Positions 1-8,926 of a DNA stretch of 41,057 nt are shown in pieces. The notes under the pieces are model-generated. The model saw nothing but the letters and a program-made list of their open reading frames with translations. It searched no databases and was not told the origin of the DNA. The first letter of the stretch is position 1. Each line of letters opens with the position of its first letter. The DNA is taken from NCBI RefSeq assembly GCF_001476815.1, contig NZ_LDSL01000053.1, positions 1-41,057 of the forward strand. The letters are read 5' to 3'. This stretch comes from Pseudacidovorax intermedius (GTDB lineage Bacteria; Pseudomonadota; Gammaproteobacteria; Burkholderiales; Burkholderiaceae_C). The position numbers were made by a program, and so were the translations under genes.

Positions 1-46
1 GTCGAAGCCCGTGGGCGCGCCCTCGCGCGCGCCCACGGGCTTCGAC
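1..46. repeat. Perfect 20-bp inverted repeat inside the ssb linker codons
   Basis: Bases 1-20 and 27-46 are exact reverse complements around a 6-base loop. The left arm starts at the first base of the window, so the repeat may be longer. It lies wholly within coding sequence that still reads as a plausible SSB linker. It could be a real structured segment, or a fold-back artefact if this is also the end of an assembled contig. Confidence 0.85.
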
Positions 47-73
47 GACATGGACGACGACATCCCGTTCTGA
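1..73 (+). CDS. ssb: Single-stranded DNA-binding protein SSB, C-terminal end (partial)
   Basis: Only the last 23 codons are in the window, read in the frame starting at base 2 and ending with TGA at 71-73. The translated tail ends GFDDMDDDIPF. The acidic DDDIPF tip is the hallmark of bacterial SSB, where it docks replication and repair partners such as the chi subunit of polymerase III, exonuclease I and RecQ. The stretch before it (Ser, Lys, Pro, Val, Gly, Ala, Pro) is typical of the flexible linker between the OB-fold and the tip. The OB-fold lies outside the window. The linker codons form a long perfect hairpin, which is listed separately. Confidence 0.85.
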   Translation, partial: SKPVGAPSRAPTGFDDMDDDIPF

Positions 74-113
74 GTCATCCCCCTGCCGGCCCGCCCCCGG
101 CCGGCAGCACACC

Positions 114-150
114 AAGCCCGCGTATCGCAAGGACGCGGGCTTTTTGTTTT
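114..150 (+). terminator. Rho-independent terminator of ssb
   Basis: A 10-bp perfect stem (114-123 with 133-142), a 9-base loop and a T-rich tail (141-150, nine T in ten bases). It stands 40 bases after the ssb stop. The opposing gene ends at 197 on the other strand. There is no T-run on the minus strand side, so the terminator appears to serve ssb only. Confidence 0.85.
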
Positions 151-196
151 GCCCTGCGCATGGCGCCGCGCGCGCCATGCACCCGGGCGCGATGGC

Positions 197-2128
197 TCAG
201 CGAGCGGCGCGCCCCACGGCCAGGCCGTGCCGGCTCGCGCGGTACAACAGCGTCGCCCGCGTGATGCCCAGCAGCCGCGCCGCGGCCGCCGCGTTGCCCC
301 CGGTGCGGCGCAGCGCGTCGGCCATCAGTGCGGCCTCTGCCTGGGGCAGCGTGCCTCCGGGCTCGGCCGGCGCGGAGGGGGTCGGCCAGCCGCCGGTCAG
401 CCGCGAACCGGACGGCGCGTCGCCCGCGGCCAGCGACAGCACACCGTCCGCCAGCGTCTCGCCCCCACGGAAGAGGTGGTGCACGTCCACCGGCTCGCCG
501 TCGTTGACCATGATGACCGCCCGCTCGATCAGGTTCTGCAGTTCGCGGATGTTGCCGGGCCAGCCGTAGTTGAACAGCGCCTTCACCGCACGCTGGGTGA
601 AGCCAGGCACATCGCGCCGATGGCGCTCGCGGTAGTGCGCCAGGAAGTGCTGCATCAGCAACGGGATGTCGTCGCGCCGCTGGCGCAGGGGTGGCAGGTG
701 GATGGGAAAGACATTGAGGCGGTAGAACAGGTCGGCGCGGAACTGGCCCGCGCGCACGGCCTCGCGCAGGTCCACATTGGTGGCCGCGACCACACGCACA
801 TCCAGCGCCAGCGTGCGGGTGCCTCCCACGCGCTCGATCTCACCCTCCTGCAGCGCGCGCAGCAGCTTGCCCTGCGCGGTCGGGCTCAGGGTGCCGATCT
901 CGTCGAGGAAAAGCGTGCCCCTGTCGGCCCGCTCGAAGCGGCCCGGGCGCGAGGCGCCAGCGCCGGTGTAGGCGCCGCGCTCGACGCCGAAGAGTTCGGC
1001 CTCGATCAGCGTCTCGGGCAGCGCCGCGCAGTTGACGGCCACGTAGGACCGCCCGGCACGCGGGCTGGCCCGATGCAGGGCGCGGGCGAACATCTCCTTG
1101 CCTACGCCCGACTCACCGGTGAAGAGCACGGTGGCCTGCGTCGGCGCCACGCGCCGCACCATGTGGATGGCCGCGTTGAAGGCGGATGAGGCGCCCACGA
1201 GGGCGGACTCGGCCCCCGCAGCCCCCACGGGGGCTTCGGCCGCGGTGGAGGACGGCTGCGCGCCCTGCGCCGGGCCAGCCGGCTGGCTCCCCGTGGCGCT
1301 GGCGCCCTCCTCCAGCGCAGCAGCGCGCGGGGCAGCCGCCTCGGGCACGAAGGGATCCGCCACAGGGCCCGCCGCGCCGGCCCCCGCCTGTGTGCCACCC
1401 AGTTGCAGGTAGCGCAGATCGTCCTGCACGTCCTCGGCCCAGTGCTCGACCGAGCGACCGACGACGCGGCATTGCGCATCGCCCGCCGAGCGGCAGCCCA
1501 CCTCGCGGAAGAGGACCAGGCGTCCGAACAGCGTGCTGACATAGCCGGTCGCATAGCCGGTCTGCATCCAGCACGCCGGTGCGCCGGTGATGCCGTAGGC
1601 GGCGATGTGTTCGTCGTCCTCGCTGGCGTTGTGCCACAGGAATTCGCCGTCGTAGCGGCCGGTGTCGGCGTCGTAGCGCACATGCACCACTTCGACCTTG
1701 ACCATGCCCTCCAGCGCATGCAGCCGGGTGCCGGCGACCGCAGCGACGCCCGGATCGGCGTCGGGCCATTGGCGGCGCACGAGCTCCGCGTCGCGCACGC
1801 CGGAGAGGTAGCCGGTGCGGGTGAGCACGCCGCGTGCGGCATCCAGGCCGATGGTCTCGATCAACTCGCGCCGCAGCGAGCCCAGCGCCTGCGCGTGCAT
1901 CAGCACCATGCGCTGGTCCTGCAGCCAGATGCGGCCGTCGCCGGGAGAGAAGAAGAGGCACTCGCTCAGGTCGGCCACGGTGGGATGGCTGGCCGCGTCC
2001 ACCTCGCGCAGATCGATGCGCCAGCCAGGACCGCCGGCCGTGCCCGAACCGGCCTGGTTCAGCGCCGCCAGGGAAATGCGGGCTGGCGCCGGCGTGCGTT
2101 TTTGTTTGCCCTCATTCATCGGGAACAT
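197..2128 (-). CDS. Sigma-54-dependent activator of aromatic catabolism (XylR/DmpR/MopR type)
   Basis: A 643-residue enhancer-binding protein. Residues about 50-140 match the XylR_N sensor and about 140-225 the V4R domain. The AAA+ domain follows (Walker A GESGVGKE 338-345, sigma-54 contact loop GAYTGA 385-390, Walker B TLFLDE 405-410), then a Fis-type helix-turn-helix at about 597-636. In the sensor, Cys186, Glu209, Cys212 and Cys220 have the same spacing as the MopR zinc ligands (155/178/181/189 as I recall them). At the same offset, His137 and Trp165 fall on the MopR phenol contacts (106/134). This supports a phenolic ligand. An unusually long Ala/Gly/Pro-rich linker (about 245-310) separates sensor and AAA+ domains. 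The contact loop has Tyr where GAFTGA is usual. The gene is divergent from the dehydrogenase pair it probably controls. The start could also be Met4 (2119); neither has a clear ribosome-binding site. Confidence 0.9.
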   Translation of the reverse strand: MFPMNEGKQKRTPAPARISLAALNQAGSGTAGGPGWRIDLREVDAASHPTVADLSECLFFSPGDGRIWLQDQRMVLMHAQALGSLRRELIETIGLDAARGVLTRTGYLSGVRDAELVRRQWPDADPGVAAVAGTRLHALEGMVKVEVVHVRYDADTGRYDGEFLWHNASEDDEHIAAYGITGAPACWMQTGYATGYVSTLFGRLVLFREVGCRSAGDAQCRVVGRSVEHWAEDVQDDLRYLQLGGTQAGAGAAGPVADPFVPEAAAPRAAALEEGASATGSQPAGPAQGAQPSSTAAEAPVGAAGAESALVGASSAFNAAIHMVRRVAPTQATVLFTGESGVGKEMFARALHRASPRAGRSYVAVNCAALPETLIEAELFGVERGAYTGAGASRPGRFERADRGTLFLDEIGTLSPTAQGKLLRALQEGEIERVGGTRTLALDVRVVAATNVDLREAVRAGQFRADLFYRLNVFPIHLPPLRQRRDDIPLLMQHFLAHYRERHRRDVPGFTQRAVKALFNYGWPGNIRELQNLIERAVIMVNDGEPVDVHHLFRGGETLADGVLSLAAGDAPSGSRLTGGWPTPSAPAEPGGTLPQAEAALMADALRRTGGNAAAAARLLGITRATLLYRASRHGLAVGRAAR

Positions 2129-2194
2129 TCAGGAATGAATGCCAGCATAGCTTCGTGCCGCGTCCGCAAGGCTGCACGAGCCCGCAACGGGAGC

Positions 2195-2238
2195 TCAGGG
2201 AAAGTCCTGATTCTTCCCTCGATGGCGGGAGGACGCCA
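2195..2238 (+). promoter_or_regulatory. Candidate upstream activator sites (two inverted repeats)
   Basis: Two inverted repeats share the same 5-N6-5 layout: TCAGG/CCTGA (2195-2199, 2206-2210) and TGGCG/CGCCA (2223-2227, 2234-2238). Their centres are 28 bp apart, upstream of the -24/-12 promoter and between the regulator and its presumed target. Position and pairing suit enhancer sites for a XylR-type protein. The half-sites differ from each other and do not match the classical TTGATC-type XylR site, so this is inference from symmetry and place. Confidence 0.35.
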
Positions 2239-2269
2239 GCGGGGAATGCGAGGGTGTCTTTCGCCGCGC

Positions 2270-2285
2270 TGGTACGCGCGTTGCG
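2270..2285 (+). promoter_or_regulatory. Sigma-54 (-24/-12) promoter for the aldehyde dehydrogenase operon
   Basis: The sequence is TGGTACGCGCGTTGCG: GG at 2271-2272, exactly ten bases, then GC at 2283-2284. It matches the sigma-54 consensus TGGCACG-N4-TTGC at all but one position of the two conserved blocks. Transcription would begin near 2296, giving a leader of about 50 bases to the ATG at 2348. An adjacent divergent sigma-54 activator strongly supports it. Confidence 0.75.
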
Positions 2286-2347
2286 CCATGGCCGGTGCCG
2301 CGGGGCCGTTCGTCCCGCTTCTTCCTGTCCTTCAAGGAGACACATCC

Positions 2348-3829
2348 ATGGGTTCTTCCGAACATGCCCACCTCGCCTGGGCCCGCCCGAGCTGCTGGGA
2401 CGGCCAGGCCTTCGACGGCGGCTGGTCCACGCCGCTGGCGTCGAGCCAGGACGTCATCGAACCCGCCACCGGCCGCCCCCTGTGGCGGACCGGCCTGGCC
2501 AGCGTCGCCGACATGCAGGCCGCCATCGGCCGCGCCCAGGCCGCGCAGCCCGCCTGGGCCGCCACCGGCGCCCGCGAGCGCGCCGCCATCCTCCTGGCGG
2601 CGGCGCAGGCCTTCGAGCAGCACTTCGACGAACTGGCGCTGGCCGTGGCGCGCGAGACGGGCGCCATCCTGCCCAAGGGCCAGCACGAGGTGCGCGAGGC
2701 CATCGTGCTGTGCCGCATCGCCGCCGGCCTGCCGATGCAGGCCCAGGGGCAGGTGCTGCCCAGCACGCCCGGCCGCCTGTCGCTGGCACGGCGGGTGCCG
2801 CATGGCGTGGTGGGCGTGATCTCGCCCTTCAACTTCCCGCTGATCCTGGGCCTGCGCTCGGTGGCCGCCGCGCTGGCGCTTGGCAATGCCGTGGTGCTCA
2901 AGCCCGATCCGCGCACGCCCGCGGCGGGCGGCTACCTGATGGCCCGCGTGTTCGAGGAGGCCGGTCTGCCCCCCGGCCTGCTGCAGGTGCTGCCCGGCGA
3001 CGGCGTGGCCGGCGAGGCACTGGTGACCGACGCCCGGGTGCCGATGATCGCCTTCACCGGCTCGCCCGCCGTGGGCCGGCGTATCGGCGAGTTGGCCGGT
3101 CGCCACCTGAAGAAGGTGTCGCTGGAGCTCGGCGGCGCCAACAACCTGGTGGTGCTGGACGATGCCGACCTGGATGCGGCGGCAAGCGCCGTGGCCTTCG
3201 GCGCCTGGTTCCACCAGGGGCAGATCTGCATGGCCAGCAACCGGGTGCTGGTGCACGAATCCATCGCCGCGGCCCTGCAGGCGCGCCTGGTGGCCAAGGC
3301 GCAGCATCTGCCCGTGGGCGATGGCGCCAGCGGCCAGGTGGCGCTGGGCCCGATGATCGACGCCAAGCAGCTGGCCCGCTTCGACGCCATCGTGCAGGAC
3401 ACGGTGCGCCAGGGCGCCACGCTGGAAGCCGGCGGCACGCACGAGGGCCTGTGCTACCGGCCCACGGTGCTGTCGGGCGTGCGGCCGGGCATGCGCAGCT
3501 TCGACGAGGAGCCCTTCGGGCCGCTGGTGAACCTGGTGACCTTCGGCAGCGACGACGAGGCGGTGGCGCTGGCCAACCGCAGCGAAGGCGGCCTGGCTGC
3601 GGCGGTGATCGGCCGCGACGTGGCGCGCGCCCTGGCCCTGGGCGAGCGACTCAACGCCGGCATGCTGCACATCAACGACCAGACGGTGAACGACGAGTGC
3701 ACCAACCCCTTCGGCGGGCCGGGCCTGGGCGGCAACGGCAGCGCCGTGGGCGGTCCGGCGGACATCGACGAATACACGCGCTGGCAGTGGGTGACGGTCA
3801 AGGCCGCGCCCCCAGCCTTTCCCTTCTGA
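2348..3829 (+). CDS. NAD(P)-dependent aromatic aldehyde dehydrogenase (vanillin/benzaldehyde/coniferyl-aldehyde type)
   Basis: This 493-residue ALDH-superfamily enzyme oxidises an aromatic aldehyde to the acid in the cytoplasm. The oxyanion Asn163 (SPFNF), general base Glu260 (LELGG) and nucleophile Cys294 (GQICM) are all present. The GAWFHQGQICM segment and the WVTVK-type C-terminus resemble vanillin dehydrogenase and benzaldehyde dehydrogenases. It is not the classical CalB-type coniferyl aldehyde dehydrogenase. The start follows AAGGAGA at 2333-2339; the open frame upstream is not coding. It is the first gene after the sigma-54 promoter and is followed 37 bases later by calA. From that context, the likely substrate is the aldehyde produced by CalA or a close phenylpropanoid or benzaldehyde. 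The exact substrate cannot be read from sequence. Confidence 0.88.
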   Translation: MGSSEHAHLAWARPSCWDGQAFDGGWSTPLASSQDVIEPATGRPLWRTGLASVADMQAAIGRAQAAQPAWAATGARERAAILLAAAQAFEQHFDELALAVARETGAILPKGQHEVREAIVLCRIAAGLPMQAQGQVLPSTPGRLSLARRVPHGVVGVISPFNFPLILGLRSVAAALALGNAVVLKPDPRTPAAGGYLMARVFEEAGLPPGLLQVLPGDGVAGEALVTDARVPMIAFTGSPAVGRRIGELAGRHLKKVSLELGGANNLVVLDDADLDAAASAVAFGAWFHQGQICMASNRVLVHESIAAALQARLVAKAQHLPVGDGASGQVALGPMIDAKQLARFDAIVQDTVRQGATLEAGGTHEGLCYRPTVLSGVRPGMRSFDEEPFGPLVNLVTFGSDDEAVALANRSEGGLAAAVIGRDVARALALGERLNAGMLHINDQTVNDECTNPFGGPGLGGNGSAVGGPADIDEYTRWQWVTVKAAPPAFPF

Positions 3830-3866
3830 GCGCCACGGCACTTCGAGAACCCTGGAGACCCGAACC

Positions 3867-4634
3867 ATGAACTTCCACGGCAAGACCTTCGTCGTCACCG
3901 GCGTCAGCTCCGGCATCGGCAGCGACACCGCCAAGCTGGTGCGCCTGCAGGGCGGCCGCGTGATCGGCATCGACCGGCATGTGCCAGCCCTTACGCTGGA
4001 CGGCTTCGTGCAGGCCGACCTCTCCACGCCCGAGGCCATCGACGCCGCCGTGGCACAGCTGCCGGCGCAGGTGGACGCGCTGTGCAACATCGCCGGTGTG
4101 CCGGGCACGGCGCCGGTCGACCTGGTGGCCCGGGTCAACTACCTGGGCCTGCGCCACCTGACCGAGGCCCTGCTGCCGCGCATGCCCGAGGGCGGCAGCG
4201 TGGTGAACATCGCCTCCATCCTGGGCGCCGAATGGCCGCAGCGGCTCGAGGCCCACCGTGCCCTGGCCGAGACCGCCGGCTTCGCGGCCGGCCAGGCCTG
4301 GCTGGCCGCACACGCGGTGTCGCAGGAGCGCTGCTACCAGTACTTCAAGGAAGCGCTGATCGTGTGGACCTACACCCAGTCGCAGAAGACCTTTCTGGCG
4401 CGCGGCATCCGCATGAATTGCGTCGCCCCCGGCCCGGTGATGACGCCGATCCTGGGCGACTTCGTGCAGATGCTGGGCGAGGAACGGGTGCAGAAGGACG
4501 CCCACCGCATGAAGCGACCCGCCTTCAGCGACGAGGTGGCGCCGGTGGTGGCCTTCCTGTGCAGCGATGCGGCACGCTGGGTGAGCGGCATCAACCTGCC
4601 GGTGGACGGGGGCCTGGCCTCGACGTACATCTGA
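3867..4634 (+). CDS. calA: Coniferyl-alcohol dehydrogenase (short-chain dehydrogenase)
   Basis: A 255-residue SDR enzyme that oxidises coniferyl alcohol to coniferyl aldehyde with NAD(P)+. Visible features are the nucleotide-binding TGVSSGIG at 11-18, CNIAG at 73-77, catalytic Ser117 (NIAS), Tyr157 and Lys161 (Y-QYF-K), and the C-terminal PVDGG. Segments such as CNIAGVPGT, NYLGL, LGAEWP, CYQYFKEALIVW, APGP and VDGGLASTY agree closely with my memory of CalA from Pseudomonas sp. HR199. A ribosome-binding site (TGGAGA, 3853-3858) precedes the ATG. It is second in a two-gene unit behind the sigma-54 promoter, so the operon would turn an aromatic alcohol into the acid in two steps. Related SDRs acting on hydroxysteroids are the main alternative. 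Confidence 0.85.
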   Translation: MNFHGKTFVVTGVSSGIGSDTAKLVRLQGGRVIGIDRHVPALTLDGFVQADLSTPEAIDAAVAQLPAQVDALCNIAGVPGTAPVDLVARVNYLGLRHLTEALLPRMPEGGSVVNIASILGAEWPQRLEAHRALAETAGFAAGQAWLAAHAVSQERCYQYFKEALIVWTYTQSQKTFLARGIRMNCVAPGPVMTPILGDFVQMLGEERVQKDAHRMKRPAFSDEVAPVVAFLCSDAARWVSGINLPVDGGLASTYI

Positions 4635-4706
4635 GGACGCGCGCCGGCCGGCGTGCTGGGCGATGCGGCACCGCTCGCGCCGCTCAGTGGCCCCAAACGC
4701 GCCTTC

Positions 4707-5606
4707 TCAGGCCCAGAAGCCGTCGAACCCACCCTCGGGCTCGAAGCGCCCCGGCCCCCTGACGAACAGCCGAAGCGGCCCGGGCATGGCGCGCTCGGGC
4801 ACCTCATGCGCCGGGTCCCCCGGATAGGCCATGGCCTTGCCGCCGTCGGGCATGTCCATCACATGCGGCCGCACGCAGTAGGGGCCGCGCTCGCGGGTGG
4901 CTTCCATGAGGCCCGCCAGGTCGCCCTGAGCACTCGCATGCGCCAGATGCACCAGGCTCATGATCTGCGGCGGCGCCAGGGCGATGCGGCCGTCCCAGTA
5001 CTGCTGCAGCGCCTCGCGCGGCGCCAGCCAGGCGCTGGCCACGGCCTCGTGGTCGTCGTGCGCGGCGGTCTGGCCCTGGGGCAGGGCGGCGATGAAGAAG
5101 CGGGTGTCGAAGCGCCGGCCCTGGAAGGACACCGAGCGCTCCGGCGTGATCCAGCGCGAGAACGGATGCAGCGCCAGCAACTGCGGCTCCAGCCCCGCCT
5201 CGACCATGGCCGCGTCCAGCCGCCGGCCTTCGTCGCACAGCGCATGCACCCGCGCCACCCAGGCCCCGGGCGTGGCGCCGCTGGCGCCGTGCGCGAACAG
5301 CACGCCGCATTCTTCGAACACCTCGCGCAGGGCCGCCACGTGCAGCGCCAGGGCCACCGACTGCGGCAGGTCGGGCTCGGCCAGGCGCAGCGCCAGGGCG
5401 GCCGGGTCGGCATCGGGGGCCACTTCGGGATGCGCATCGGCCAGGTCCACCTTGCCGCCTGGAAACACCCAGGCCCCGCCGAGCACGGAGGAGCGGTCGT
5501 GCCGCTGCACCATGAAGACCTCCAGCCCCCCGGGCCCGTCGCGCAGCAGCAGCACGCTGGCGGCGGCTTCGATGGGCACGGCGGCGGGATGGGGGGTCTG
5601 GGGCAT
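4707..5606 (-). CDS. NUDIX hydrolase, NUDT19/acyl-CoA-diphosphatase-like subfamily
   Basis: A 299-residue protein with a Nudix fold. The box is split: the GGAWVFPGGKVDL half at about 43-55 is followed by an insertion of some 40 residues before REVFEECGVL (94-103), which carries the metal-binding REXXEE glutamates. This inserted layout is seen in NUDT19/RP2-type Nudix enzymes, several of which hydrolyse CoA derivatives; the substrate here is unknown. The start at 5606 is chosen because AGGAGA lies 7 bases upstream (5613-5618 on the complementary strand) and homologues begin near here; the frame stays open a further 29 codons. The gene converges on calA and is divergent from glgX copy 1, with no obvious functional link to either. 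Confidence 0.82.
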   Translation of the reverse strand: MPQTPHPAAVPIEAAASVLLLRDGPGGLEVFMVQRHDRSSVLGGAWVFPGGKVDLADAHPEVAPDADPAALALRLAEPDLPQSVALALHVAALREVFEECGVLFAHGASGATPGAWVARVHALCDEGRRLDAAMVEAGLEPQLLALHPFSRWITPERSVSFQGRRFDTRFFIAALPQGQTAAHDDHEAVASAWLAPREALQQYWDGRIALAPPQIMSLVHLAHASAQGDLAGLMEATRERGPYCVRPHVMDMPDGGKAMAYPGDPAHEVPERAMPGPLRLFVRGPGRFEPEGGFDGFWA

Positions 5607-5814
5607 CGGGTGTCTCCTGCGCACGCTCCGTCGGCCGGGCGGCAGCAGCCATTGTGCCGGCCGTGCCTGCTTGTGGCGTCCTACAGGCGACATGCTGCAC
5701 CGCAGCTAACTTGCTGGCCTTGCCCAGGAGCGCACCAGGCCGGCGGTCGCCGGCCCTTCCCCTGTGGGGGCAAACCGCCCGGGCTCAGCCGCAATTCTTG
5801 AAGGAGCCCCCACC

Positions 5815-7956
<2,142 letters not shown>

Positions 7957-8086
7957 ACGGCTGACCTTTGTCTGCACGCTGGTGCCTAGCTGGGCCTTGC
8001 GTGCGGGCCTTCGCGTGGATGGGGGCTGCTGGCGCGTTTTTGGCGCTGTGCATGCCCGGCGGTTGGCGGCATGGGCGCAGGGGGCG

Positions 8087-8338
8087 CGCGCCGGCACCGG
8101 GCCCAGGGCACGCGGGCTCATACGGGGTCGGTCGGCCCTGCGGGCCGACTGCGCTGCGGTGCTCGGATGGACGGGCTGCGCGGCAGAACTCGCTACGCGC
8201 TGACGCGCTGCGCTCAGACAACTGCCGCGAGTCAGTTCACGAAGCAGGCCTGTCCTTCGGCAGGCCTGCAGCCCGTCCATCCTGCGCGCCTCGCCGACCC
8301 CGAAATCGCCCGCGCGCCCTGGGCCCGGTGCCGACGCG
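8087..8338. repeat. Inverted repeat pair, 30-bp arms
   Basis: Bases 8087-8116 and 8309-8338 are reverse complements at 28 of 30 positions. The arms centre on a CCCTGGGCCCGGTGCC-type core. The pair encloses the left long arm of the next repeat, so the element is nested. Confidence 0.75.
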
Positions 8339-8724
8339 GGGGCACTGGCGTTGTGCATCCGGGCTCGTGCCTGCGCGGTATTGCTCCCTCTCCCCTCGCG
8401 GGAGAGGGCTGGGGAGAGGGGGCGCGGTGTCACCCAAGAAGCGCAGTGGTGGTTTGACCACCCCCTCTCCCCAACCCCTCTCCCGCGAGGGGAGAGGGGC
8501 TCAGGTGCACGACGCACATGCGCGCCGATCACCCCCACCGCAGGCCCTGGTGCCGGTGAGGGCACGGCGGTGCGCCTCTGGGGCGCCGAGGCGCGCAGGG
8601 CGGACGGGCTGCGGGCCTGCCGAAGGACAGGCCCGCTTCGTGAACTGACTCGCGGCAGTTGTCTGAGCGCAGCGCGTCAGCGCGTAGCGAGTTCTGCCGC
8701 GGCCCGTCCGTCCGAGCACCGCAG
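8154..8724. repeat. Long inverted repeat, arms of about 140 bp at about 90-95% identity
   Basis: Left arm 8154-8293 and right arm 8587-8724 are reverse complements with only a few substitutions and a short indel. Shared blocks include the complement of TTCGTGAACTGACTCGC and the hairpin-forming GCCTGCCGAAGGACAGGC. The differences are scattered, consistent with an old duplication or gene conversion rather than a cloning artefact. Confidence 0.85.
8384..8501. repeat. REP-like palindromic doublet
   Basis: Two copies of a purine/pyrimidine-rich palindromic unit (CTCTCCC-CTCG-GGGAGAG type, followed by TGGGGAGAGGG) face each other at about 8384-8421 and 8462-8501. Each copy forms its own hairpin and the two also pair with each other, like a BIME built from two REP units. 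Such sequences are widespread extragenic elements mobilised in trans by RAYT transposases. No RAYT gene is in the window. Confidence 0.7.
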
Positions 8725-8926
8725 GGAAGTCGGCGCGCAGCGCCGACCGCCCCTGTGGCGCACCGACGCGACCTCACCGGCGCCAGGGCCGGACCACCGC
8801 GCAAAAGTCACGCAACCGCAGGAAGTCCCAGGGCACCCAAAGCTCAGCCAGTGCACTGCCCCGCTCGGTGGGCGTTGAGCGCAAGACACGGGCCTACGAC
8901 CTCAACGCCCACCAAACACCGAAGCC

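Larger units (their letters stand above)
7957..8926. other. 970-bp gene-free convergent junction filled with nested inverted repeats
   Basis: The region separates the ends of glgX copy 1 and the TonB receptor. Several frames are open by chance because of the GC content, but they follow repeat arms rather than coding constraint, and none resembles a known protein. Three inverted-repeat pairs are present and listed separately. No transposase, RAYT gene, tRNA or terminal-repeat transposon is seen. Similar blocks scattered in Comamonadaceae genomes are my recollection and are not tested here. Confidence 0.75.

Noticed and set aside
1403-2347. In-frame upstream extension of the aldehyde dehydrogenase
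   Set aside because: It is antisense to the sigma-54 regulator. The ALDH fold begins after the ATG at 2348, and the sigma-54 promoter lies inside the extension.
7968-8878. Several open frames of 60-226 codons in the gap after glgX copy 1
   Set aside because: They coincide with inverted-repeat arms, give Arg/Ala/Ser-rich low-complexity products on both strands, lack ribosome-binding sites and resemble no known protein.
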